Source: Mycolicibacterium palauense (lineage in GTDB: Bacteria > Actinomycetota > Actinomycetes > Mycobacteriales > Mycobacteriaceae). Taken from it: DNA of 40,708 nucleotides. How positions within the stretch are numbered: the first letter of the stretch is position 1; each line of letters opens with the position of its first letter. The position numbers were made by a program, and so were the translations under genes. The stretch lies in contig NZ_NVQF01000056.1 in assembly GCF_002592005.1 (NCBI RefSeq), positions 1-40,708 of the forward strand. The letters are read 5' to 3'. The notes below the pieces were generated by a model, which worked only from the letters and a program-made list of their open reading frames with translations, searched no databases and had not been told where the DNA came from. Shown piece by piece: positions 28,532 to 35,580 of this stretch.

Positions 28532-29344
28532 ATGGTCCCGCTCTGGTTCACACTGTCCGCACTGTGTTTCGTCGGTGCGGCGGTGCTGCTGTACGTCGAC
28601 ATCGATCGACGTCGTGGGCTCGGCCGACGCCGCAAGTCGTGGGCCCGGTCCCATGGGTTCGACTACGAACCCCAGTCCACCGAGATTCTGCAACGGTGGA
28701 AGCGCGGTGTGATGTCCACCGTCGGTGACGTCACCGCCCGCAACGTCGTGCTCGGGCAGATCCGCGGTGAGGCGGTGTTCATCTTTGACCTCGACGACGT
28801 CTCGACGGTCATCGCGCTGCATCGCAAGGTGGGCACCAACGTCAGCGTCGACCTGCGGCTGAAGGGCATCAGCGAGCCCCGCGAGAGCGACATCTGGCTG
28901 CTCGGCGCGATCGGGCCCCGGATGGTCTACTCCACCAACCTCGACGCCGCGCGCCGGGCGTGTGACCGCCGCATGGTCACCTTCGCCCACACCGCGCCCG
29001 ACTGCGCCGAGATCATGTGGAACGAGCAGAACTGGACCCTGGTGTCGATGCCCATCTCCAGCGGCCGCGCCGAATGGGATGAGGGCCTGCGCACCGTGCG
29101 GCAGTTCAACGACCTGCTGCGGGTGTTGCCGCCGCTGCCGCAACAGGCCGCCATCGGGGCGGCGCCCCGGCACCGCGACCGCGGCCAGATCGGTGCGGCC
29201 CCCGGGCGCCCGATGGCCCCGGCCGAGCTGCCCTCGGGCCCGGCCGGTGAGGATCCCGCCGACGCCCCGACCACCCGCCAGCGTGAGCCGATGCACCGCA
29301 CGCCGCCGCGCAACGGGCACCAGGCCGCCCACTTCCAGCGCTAG
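28532..29344 (+). CDS. Conserved membrane-anchored protein (Rv0383c-like)
   Basis: The 270-aa product has an N-terminal transmembrane segment (about residues 3-23), a folded domain with about three blocks (SWARSHGFDYEPQ, GEAVFIFDLDDVSTVIALHRK and ERRMVTFAHTAP-type segment RRMVTFAH), and a disordered Pro/Arg-rich C-terminus (about 205-270). Its place next to clpB and near pyrE matches Rv0383c of M. tuberculosis, a conserved membrane or secreted protein of unknown function. The tail being cytosolic or exported depends on topology, which I cannot settle. The SDR gene follows 13 bases downstream. Confidence 0.82.
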   Translation: MVPLWFTLSALCFVGAAVLLYVDIDRRRGLGRRRKSWARSHGFDYEPQSTEILQRWKRGVMSTVGDVTARNVVLGQIRGEAVFIFDLDDVSTVIALHRKVGTNVSVDLRLKGISEPRESDIWLLGAIGPRMVYSTNLDAARRACDRRMVTFAHTAPDCAEIMWNEQNWTLVSMPISSGRAEWDEGLRTVRQFNDLLRVLPPLPQQAAIGAAPRHRDRGQIGAAPGRPMAPAELPSGPAGEDPADAPTTRQREPMHRTPPRNGHQAAHFQR

Positions 29345-29357
29345 CTAGGCTGGCGGG

Positions 29358-30131
29358 GTGCCGCCCACCGCGCTGATCACCGGACCGACATCGGGCCTGG
29401 GCATGGGGTATGCGCGCCGCTACGCCGCCGACGGTCACGACCTGGTGCTGGTGGCCCGCGACACCGAGCGGTTGGCCGAGCTGGCCGCCGAGCTGCGCGG
29501 CCGGCACGGCTGCGCCGTGGAGGTGCTGCCGGCCGATCTGGCCGCCGCCGAGGACCGTGCCGCGGTCGCCGACCGGCTCGCCGCCGGCGTGCGGGTGCTG
29601 GTCAACAATGCCGGCTTCGGCACCTCCGGGGAGTTCTGGACGGCCGACCCGGCGCTGCTGCACGCCCAGCTCGACGTCAACGTCACCGCCGTACTGGAAC
29701 TGACCAGGGCCGCGCTGCCGTCGATGCTCGACGCCGGCTCGGGCACCGTCATCAACATCGCCAGCGTCGCCGGCCTGCTGCCGGGCCGGGGCTCGACCTA
29801 CTCGGCCTCCAAGGCCTGGGTGGTGTCCTTCACCGAGGGGCTGGCCAACGGGCTGCAGGGCAGCGGTGTCGGGGTGCACGCGGTGTGCCCGGGCTTCGTG
29901 CGCACCGAATTCCACCAACGCGCCGGCATCGACATGAGCTCCACGGCATCCTTGATGTGGCTGCAGGTCGACGACGTGGTGCGCGACAGCATGACCGATG
30001 TGGCCAAGGGCAAGGTGGTGATCGTGCCCGGCCTGCAGTACAAGGTGTTGACGACCGTTGGACGCATCCTTCCCCGCGGAGTGGTGCGCGCGGCGACCAA
30101 GGCGATGGGACGTGGACGTGGACGTACGTGA
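29358..30131 (+). CDS. Short-chain dehydrogenase/reductase
   Basis: This 257-aa classical SDR has the Rossmann motif TGPTSGLGMGYA at the N-terminus, NNAGFG (about residues 87-92), the catalytic Ser in INIASVAG, and YSASK with catalytic Tyr and Lys. An Arg near the end of the second strand (VLVARDTERL) suggests preference for NADP. The C-terminal helix region is lipid-enzyme-like but the substrate cannot be assigned. The GTG start lies close to the upstream gene and the pyrE start follows 10 bases after the stop. Confidence 0.9.
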   Translation: MPPTALITGPTSGLGMGYARRYAADGHDLVLVARDTERLAELAAELRGRHGCAVEVLPADLAAAEDRAAVADRLAAGVRVLVNNAGFGTSGEFWTADPALLHAQLDVNVTAVLELTRAALPSMLDAGSGTVINIASVAGLLPGRGSTYSASKAWVVSFTEGLANGLQGSGVGVHAVCPGFVRTEFHQRAGIDMSSTASLMWLQVDDVVRDSMTDVAKGKVVIVPGLQYKVLTTVGRILPRGVVRAATKAMGRGRGRT

Positions 30132-30141
30132 GGACACACCG

Positions 30142-30690
30142 GTGCTGACCGAGGCCGACCGGGCCGAGCTCGCGGAGCTGGTACGGCGGCTGTCGGTGGT
30201 CCGGGGGCGGGTGGTGCTGTCCTCCGGCAAGGAATCCGACTACTACGTGGACCTGCGTCGGGCCACCCTGCAGCACCGCGCCGCGCGGCTGATCGGCAGT
30301 CTGATGCGCGAACTGACCTCCGACTGGGACTACGTCGCCGTCGGGGGCCTGACGCTGGGCGCCGACCCGGTGGCCACCGCGATCATGCACGCCGACGGCC
30401 GCCCCGTCGACGCCTTCGTCGTCCGCAAGTCCGCCAAGACCCACGGCATGCAGCGGCTGATCGAGGGCTTCGACGTCGCCGGCCAGCCGGTGCTGGTGGT
30501 CGAGGACACCAGCACCACCGGCGCCTCGCCGCTGACGGCGGTCCAGGCCGTGCGCGAGGCCGGGGGCCGGGTTGTCGGGGTGGCCACGGTGGTGGACCGC
30601 GCCACCGGTGCGGCCGAGGTGATCCGGGCCGAGGGACTGCCCTACCGCAGCGTGCTCGGGTTGGCCGATCTCGGCCTCGGCGACGGCTGA
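30142..30690 (+). CDS. pyrE: Orotate phosphoribosyltransferase PyrE
   Basis: PyrE converts orotate and PRPP to orotidine 5-phosphate in pyrimidine synthesis. The 182-aa sequence has LSSGKESDYYVDLRRATL (orotate site), VRKSAKTHG (flexible catalytic loop) and the PRPP motif VLVVEDTSTTGAS. I chose the GTG at 30142 because GTGAGG lies 9 bases upstream, overlapping the SDR stop, and because the length matches mycobacterial PyrE; in-frame GTGs at 30112 and 30118 lie inside the SDR gene. Confidence 0.95.
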   Translation: MLTEADRAELAELVRRLSVVRGRVVLSSGKESDYYVDLRRATLQHRAARLIGSLMRELTSDWDYVAVGGLTLGADPVATAIMHADGRPVDAFVVRKSAKTHGMQRLIEGFDVAGQPVLVVEDTSTTGASPLTAVQAVREAGGRVVGVATVVDRATGAAEVIRAEGLPYRSVLGLADLGLGDG

Positions 30691-30695
30691 CCGTG

Positions 30696-31109
30696 ATGGT
30701 CGAGGGGGTGGAGCGGCGCAGGCGGTCCCGGCGTGCCCGGACGCCGATGCAGACGCTGCAGGAGCTGCCGGCGCTGGTGGTGTTGGAGCGGTTGCCGGTG
30801 CCGGTGCTGGCCGTGGCCTCCGACGGCCAGATCCTCTTCGCCAACACCGCTTTCGGTGACATGGTCGGCCGGACCGCCGAATCCGTGCTGAGGATGCGGT
30901 TCGACGAACTGTTCACCACCATGGCGATCGACGAGTCGGCGGTGGCCGCCGTGCGTGAGCACGCCGACCTGGTCGTGGAGCTGCGCCACGGCGACGGCTC
31001 CACCGTGCGCGCATGGATGAGCCGATCGGCGCTGGTGCGCGACGACGACGACGTGGCGCTGGCGGTGTTCACCGACCTCACCGAGCAGTTCTGGCGCGAC
31101 GAGTCCTAG
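30696..31109 (+). CDS. Small PAS-domain protein
   Basis: The 137-aa product has an Arg-rich N-terminus (VERRRRSRRARTP) and then a single PAS fold (about residues 35-125), seen in LPVPVLAVASDGQILFANTAFGDMVGR and VVELRHGDGSTVRAWMSRSALV, ending in FTDLTEQ as PAS-type signalling proteins do. No kinase, GGDEF or DNA-binding domain is attached, so it may sense a ligand and act through a partner. An alternative start is the GTG at 30693. It lies five bases after pyrE and converges on the TetR gene. Confidence 0.8.
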   Translation: MVEGVERRRRSRRARTPMQTLQELPALVVLERLPVPVLAVASDGQILFANTAFGDMVGRTAESVLRMRFDELFTTMAIDESAVAAVREHADLVVELRHGDGSTVRAWMSRSALVRDDDDVALAVFTDLTEQFWRDES

Positions 31110-31129
31110 GCCGGCTCTCCGGCTGCGGG

Positions 31130-31783
31130 TCAGCGCGGCCGGCGGCGCAGCGTGACCTCGCGCTCGAGGTACTCGCGCATGAACGGCAGGCTGTCCTCGG
31201 CGGTGATCGCCGGGAGCAGCACCTCCCACACCCGGTGCAGGCGTTCGACCATGTCGGCGCCCTGGGCCGAACCGAGGGAGAACAGTTCGACACCCAGATA
31301 GGTGCTCACCAGGACCTCGGCGACGCTCTCCGGGGGCACCAGCCCGCTCAGGTCGTCCTCCTCGGCGGCCTGCCGGGTCAGGCCGGTGATGATCTCCTGC
31401 ATGTCGGTGTAGGTGCGCACCGCCAGTGTGTTGAACTCGCCGAGCGCGCGCATCAACTGCGATCCCGTCCGAACCAGCGCGACCGTGGTGACCAGGTCGG
31501 CCAGCGCGAAGGAGCTGTGCAGCAGTTTCTCCAGTGCCGGCATGCCGGCCCGGTCCGCCATCTCGCTGAAGGTGTTGAACACGATTGCCGAGGCGTCGGC
31601 GATCAGCGCGGTGGCCAGGGCCTCCTTGGAGTTGAAGTGGTAGTAGAACGCGCCCTTGGTCAGCCGGGACCGTTGGATGACCTCGCCGAGCCCGGTGCAG
31701 GAGTAGCCGGCCTCGTCGAACAGCTCGACCGCGGCGTCGAGGATCTTCTGCCGGGTCGCCGCCGAGCGCGTCTGCCGGGCCAT
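31130..31783 (-). CDS. TetR-family regulator, autoregulator-receptor (ScbR-like) type, copy 1
   Basis: This 217-aa regulator has a helix-turn-helix (about residues 8-55: ATRQKILDAAVELFDEAGYSCTGL, then EVIQRSRLTKGAFYYHFNSKEAL). The segment LTKGAFYYHFNSKEALA is typical of gamma-butyrolactone-receptor-like TetR proteins, which also have a ligand domain like the rest of this chain. GGAGG lies ahead of the ATG at 31783. It sits 36 bases downstream of a second, similar regulator; the two probably share a transcript. The ligand is unknown, and the ScbR-like label rests on the N-terminal similarity only. Confidence 0.82.
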   Translation of the reverse strand: MARQTRSAATRQKILDAAVELFDEAGYSCTGLGEVIQRSRLTKGAFYYHFNSKEALATALIADASAIVFNTFSEMADRAGMPALEKLLHSSFALADLVTTVALVRTGSQLMRALGEFNTLAVRTYTDMQEIITGLTRQAAEEDDLSGLVPPESVAEVLVSTYLGVELFSLGSAQGADMVERLHRVWEVLLPAITAEDSLPFMREYLEREVTLRRRPR

Positions 31784-31819
31784 GCGTCGCGATACCTCCG
31801 ATCCGGCCGGGAAATGGAA

Positions 31820-32533
31820 TTACAGCTGGGAAACATCATCACGGTCCGTGTTGCGCAGCGCCATCTTGGTCCTGCGCGCCACGAACCGGGCGAAGTATTC
31901 CTCCCGGTCGGCCACCACGACGCCGGGCAGCAGCAGTGCCCAACCGCCCCGCAGGCTGGCCAGGTAGTCCGCGGGGTCGTCGTCCCGGCTGGTCTGGCGC
32001 AGCCCGAGAAACAGCGAGACCACCGTGCGGGCGATCTCGCGGGCATCGGCGCCGGCGGCGACGTCGCCGTCGTCGACCGCCCGCTTGGCGAGGCGGGCGA
32101 AGCTGTCGGTCCAGGACGTGATCAGCTCGTGGCTCAGCCCGTCCTCCTTGCCGATCGCCGCGAGCAGGTTCAGCCCGGCCCTGGTGAGGTCCTCGGTGAG
32201 GTCCTGGCAGGCCAGCGTGAACGTCACGTCGATCAAGGTCTCCAGCGCGGACTGCCCCGCCGTGTCCGCGGTCCGCTTGCGCGCCGACGCGATCGCCTCG
32301 TCGATCACCGCGACGGCCAGTGCGCGCTTGGAACGGAAGTGGAAGTACATCGCGCCCTTGGTCAGCTGCGCCTCGGTCAGGATGTCGTCGAGGTTGACCG
32401 CGCTGTAGGACCGGCGGGCGAACTGGTGTGCGGCGGCGCGGAGGATCTGGCGGCGGGCCGAGTCGACCCGGCCGTCCTCGTGGCCGTCCCCGCGACCGTC
32501 CCCGCAGTCGATCACCGCGCTCACTTCGCCCAT
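31820..32533 (-). CDS. TetR-family regulator, autoregulator-receptor (ScbR-like) type, copy 2
   Basis: The 237-aa protein has an Asp/Gly-rich N-terminal extension (about residues 1-24), then a helix-turn-helix (RRQILRAAAHQFARRSYSAVNLDDILTEAQLTKGAMYFHFRSKRALAV has the family pattern in two parts) and an all-helical ligand domain. LTKGAMYFHFRSK is again the receptor-type recognition helix. Divergence from copy 1 in the ligand domain suggests a different ligand or a heterodimer. It is divergent from the degenerate nucleotide-binding gene. Its position beside the GGDEF-EAL and Rv1355c-like genes matches Rv1353c in M. tuberculosis. Confidence 0.83.
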   Translation of the reverse strand: MGEVSAVIDCGDGRGDGHEDGRVDSARRQILRAAAHQFARRSYSAVNLDDILTEAQLTKGAMYFHFRSKRALAVAVIDEAIASARKRTADTAGQSALETLIDVTFTLACQDLTEDLTRAGLNLLAAIGKEDGLSHELITSWTDSFARLAKRAVDDGDVAAGADAREIARTVVSLFLGLRQTSRDDDPADYLASLRGGWALLLPGVVVADREEYFARFVARRTKMALRNTDRDDVSQL

Positions 32534-32550
32534 CCGCTCAACGTGTCACC

Positions 32551-32625
32551 ACGGCTGAATACTGTAAATCACACAGGCTAGTAGAGAACGTGCAAAAAGT
32601 ATGTAAGATCCCACTCATGACAACT
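32551..32625. promoter_or_regulatory. AT-rich divergent control region next to TetR copy 2
   Basis: The stretch is much AT-richer than its neighbours and contains an inverted repeat CTGT-N7-ACAG (32562-32576) plus the arms AATACT and AGTATG about 40 bases apart. It lies between TetR copy 2 and the divergent gene, so it is where an operator is expected. The motifs are too short to name. Confidence 0.35.
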
Positions 32626-32657
32626 TCTGGTTCGTCGGCGCCGGGGAGGGCGCCACG

Positions 32658-33629
32658 GTGAACCGGGGGGGTGAACGGCTGGGCCAGAGCGCCGGAAGTC
32701 TGACCGCACGGCGGGGCCTGCCGGTCTGCGAACTCGGCCTGCCCGTGCAGGCGGTGTGCTCCGAGGAAGACTTCGACGGCGATCACGACCGGCCCGGGTA
32801 CGACGACGACCCGATGGGCGCCGCCGCCCGCCCGGAGAGCGACACCGCACCCGCCGAGATCGACTGGGACGACGAGGTCGACTTCGTGTGCGCCGGCTAC
32901 CACGGTGGGGAGCTGGCGTCGGGGGTGGTCGCCGCGATGGCGGGGTTCGACGTGTCCGTCGTCGCCATGCCCGCGGGCGGGCCCGTGGACGGCCGGTTGT
33001 CGGAGCGCTTCGGGATGGCCGACCCCGGGACCGCCGCCTATCTGGACGCGCTGGCCGCGGATCTGCCGCCGGTCGCCGTGTCCGAGTACGACCCGGTTCC
33101 GGTCCGGGCGGTCGACGGCATCCTGCCCGGTGAGTTCAAGCGCGGCGCCGCGGTCGCCCCGTTCTACGGGGCGCAGCTGCGCGACTGGGCCGCCGCCTGC
33201 GTCGGGTCGCCCGCCGTGGCGGTGACCAGCGCCGTGATCGACAGCCGCCAGACGATCACCTACACCGCACAGAGCGGACCGATCGACGCCATGGTGATCG
33301 GCACCATCGACCTGCCCGAGGACGGGGCCGAGGCCGATCTGCGCAGCTGGCTGATCGCCAGGGCACAGCCCTTCGGTCTGACCGCGGGCGTCGTGCCGGC
33401 GCTGCGCAGCCTGGTGTTCGACCACGGCAGTGTGGTGGGGGCGATGACCGACGGCCCGGACGGGGTGCGTGCGGTGCGGGCACACCAGGGTGTGGTGATG
33501 ACGGGTCTGCCCGCGCGTCCGCGGATCGCGGTGCCCGACGGCGTGCGCGCCGCCGAGGTCGCGTTCGTGCTGCGCGGCGCCAGCCGGTTCGCACGCCTGG
33601 AGTTGCTGACCCTGCCGCACCAGCGCTGA
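32658..33629 (+). CDS. Hypothetical protein resembling a truncated flavoprotein
   Basis: The 323-aa product starts at a GTG with GGGGAGGG seven bases upstream. After an acidic, disordered N-terminus, the segment DFVCAGYHGGELASGVVAAMAGFDVSVV (in two parts, about residues 75-102) looks like the first strand-turn-helix of a 3-ketosteroid dehydrogenase-type FAD domain, but the GxGxxG fingerprint is degenerate (AGYHGG). Only about the first half of such an enzyme is present and no catalytic domain is seen, so it may be a non-enzymatic paralogue or a decayed gene. The frame is intact. It converges on the GGDEF-EAL gene with 22 bases between. Confidence 0.65.
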   Translation: MNRGGERLGQSAGSLTARRGLPVCELGLPVQAVCSEEDFDGDHDRPGYDDDPMGAAARPESDTAPAEIDWDDEVDFVCAGYHGGELASGVVAAMAGFDVSVVAMPAGGPVDGRLSERFGMADPGTAAYLDALAADLPPVAVSEYDPVPVRAVDGILPGEFKRGAAVAPFYGAQLRDWAAACVGSPAVAVTSAVIDSRQTITYTAQSGPIDAMVIGTIDLPEDGAEADLRSWLIARAQPFGLTAGVVPALRSLVFDHGSVVGAMTDGPDGVRAVRAHQGVVMTGLPARPRIAVPDGVRAAEVAFVLRGASRFARLELLTLPHQR

Positions 33630-33651
33630 GGCGCGCTGGTCGCCCTGGCCG

Positions 33652-35580
33652 TCAGCGGGAGTGCGCGCGGGGGCTGGAGGGCAGCGTGATCCGTCCCCGG
33701 CGGAACATCGACTCCATCGCGGTGCCGCTCAGCGGCCGGGACAGCAGGTAGCCCTGTGCCCGGAAACACCCGTGGTCGACCAGGATCCGCGCCGCCGCCG
33801 CCGTCTCCACCCCCTCTGCGACCAGGCCCAGATCGAAGGCCTCGGCCAGGGCGATGACGGCCCGCACGATCGCCAGATCGCCGGTGTTGCTGCCCAATTC
33901 GCGCACGAAGCTGCGGTCGATCTTCAGCGTGTCGACCGGGAGCGACTTCAGGTGTGACAGCACGCTGTAGCCGGTTCCGAAGTCGTCGATCGCGATCTGT
34001 ACGCCGACCTCCTTCAGCGCCGACAGGGTCAGGCGGGTGGTCTCGATGTCCTGGACCACCACACTTTCGGTGATCTCCAGACAGACCGATTCCCCGGGCA
34101 GGTGGAACTCGTCGAGGATGTCGGCCACCGCGCCGGCGAAGCCGTCGGCCACCAACTGCACCGGCGACACGTTGACCCGAAGCAGCGCGGTCGACCCCAT
34201 GCCGCGCGCACGCCACTGGCTGAACTGCTCGCAGGCCGTGCGCAGCACGTAGCGGCCGAGTTCGCCGGCCAGGTTGATGGATTCGGCCACCGAGATGAAG
34301 GCGTCGGGCAGCAACAGACCGCGGGTGGGGTGCTGCCAGCGGACCAGCGCCTCGGCGGCGAGCACCTCGCCGGTGCGCAGGTCCAGCTCCGGGAGGTACT
34401 GCAGCAGAAGGGAACCACTTTCGATGTCGCCCTGCAGGTGCAGCTCGATCTCGTTGCGCAGTGCACCCTTGAGCGACATCTCCTCGGTGAACACGCTGAC
34501 CTGGTTTCCGCCGGCACTCTTGGCGGCCAGCACCGACTGGTCGGCGCGGCGCAGGATGTCCGACGAGGTGTCGACCCCGGGAACTCCCGTGGCCACGCCG
34601 ATACTGGCTGTGCGGGTGATCATCTCGCCGTCGATCGAGACCCGTTCGTGCAGGTTGGTCCGGACCTCGTCGGCCAGCGCCTCGGCGGCGCCGGCGTCCA
34701 TCGGGTCGGCGGGCACCACGACGAATTCGTCGCCACCGAGGCGGGCGATGAAACTCCGGTGGTCGTACCTCGTGGTCAGCCGCGCGGCGGACGCCCGGAT
34801 GAACCCGTCGCCGGCGGTGTGGCCCAGGTAGTCGTTGACGGCCTTGAGCCGGTCGAGGTCGATGAACAACACCGCGACGGGACCGGGGCGGTCGGGGCGG
34901 AGGCGCTCCTCCAGATGCGTGACCAGCGCCCGTCGGTTGTAGACGCCGGTCAGGTCGTCGTGATCGGCCATGAAGCGCAGCTGCTGCTCGGCCTCGATCC
35001 GGGCCTTCAGCTGCGCGAACAGCGACCCGATCGCCTCCAGTGCGTTGAGTTCCTCCGGTGCCCAGGCGCGATCGCCGAACTTGACGAAACCCACCACTCC
35101 GGTGGTGGTGTCGCCCGAGACCAGCGGGGCCGCGGCCATCGAGCTCCCGCCGACCCCGCCGCTCTTCTCGATCGTCTGCTGGTACTCGCCGGTGGCCGGC
35201 TCGGGCCGGAACACCAGCGGTTTCTTACCGTGCTCGGAGGCGGCGAAGACCGGGTCGGCGTCGGCGAAATAGATCACCCGCAGCGGATCCGGGTCGGGAA
35301 CGTCGGGTCGCGGGGGCCATTCGGCCACCAGGATCGAGGCATGGCTGGCATGGTCGTTGTGCCGCAGGAAGCTGACGTCGACATGGAAGTAGGAGACCAG
35401 CTCGGCCAGGATCTGTTGGCACACCTCGGACGCGTTGGCGTACTCGGCGGCCATCAGCCGGGTGGCGACCGAGGTCACGAGCCGATCCAGACTCTGTGGC
35501 ACAACCGTCCTCTGTGCAGGGGATGCGGCGTCGGATGGAGAGGCCCGCCGGCGTCCGAACGTCTCCTCATCTTCGCTCAT
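33652..35580 (-). CDS. GAF-GGDEF-EAL c-di-GMP enzyme (Rv1354c-like)
   Basis: This 642-aa protein has an N-terminal GAF-like sensor (about residues 30-200), a GGDEF domain (motif GGDEF at 282-286, intact) and an EAL domain (EAL at 410-412, NVSPVQ, EITES, DDFGTG at 532-537, KIDRSF and EGVET at 589-593, all present). Both synthesis and breakdown of c-di-GMP are therefore possible. I see no RxxD inhibitory site in front of GGDEF, so feedback inhibition may be absent. The order matches Rv1354c in M. tuberculosis. The ATG overlaps the stop of the upstream Rv1355c-like gene by four bases, coupling second-messenger output to the biosynthetic genes. Confidence 0.93.
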   Translation of the reverse strand: MSEDEETFGRRRASPSDAASPAQRTVVPQSLDRLVTSVATRLMAAEYANASEVCQQILAELVSYFHVDVSFLRHNDHASHASILVAEWPPRPDVPDPDPLRVIYFADADPVFAASEHGKKPLVFRPEPATGEYQQTIEKSGGVGGSSMAAAPLVSGDTTTGVVGFVKFGDRAWAPEELNALEAIGSLFAQLKARIEAEQQLRFMADHDDLTGVYNRRALVTHLEERLRPDRPGPVAVLFIDLDRLKAVNDYLGHTAGDGFIRASAARLTTRYDHRSFIARLGGDEFVVVPADPMDAGAAEALADEVRTNLHERVSIDGEMITRTASIGVATGVPGVDTSSDILRRADQSVLAAKSAGGNQVSVFTEEMSLKGALRNEIELHLQGDIESGSLLLQYLPELDLRTGEVLAAEALVRWQHPTRGLLLPDAFISVAESINLAGELGRYVLRTACEQFSQWRARGMGSTALLRVNVSPVQLVADGFAGAVADILDEFHLPGESVCLEITESVVVQDIETTRLTLSALKEVGVQIAIDDFGTGYSVLSHLKSLPVDTLKIDRSFVRELGSNTGDLAIVRAVIALAEAFDLGLVAEGVETAAAARILVDHGCFRAQGYLLSRPLSGTAMESMFRRGRITLPSSPRAHSR

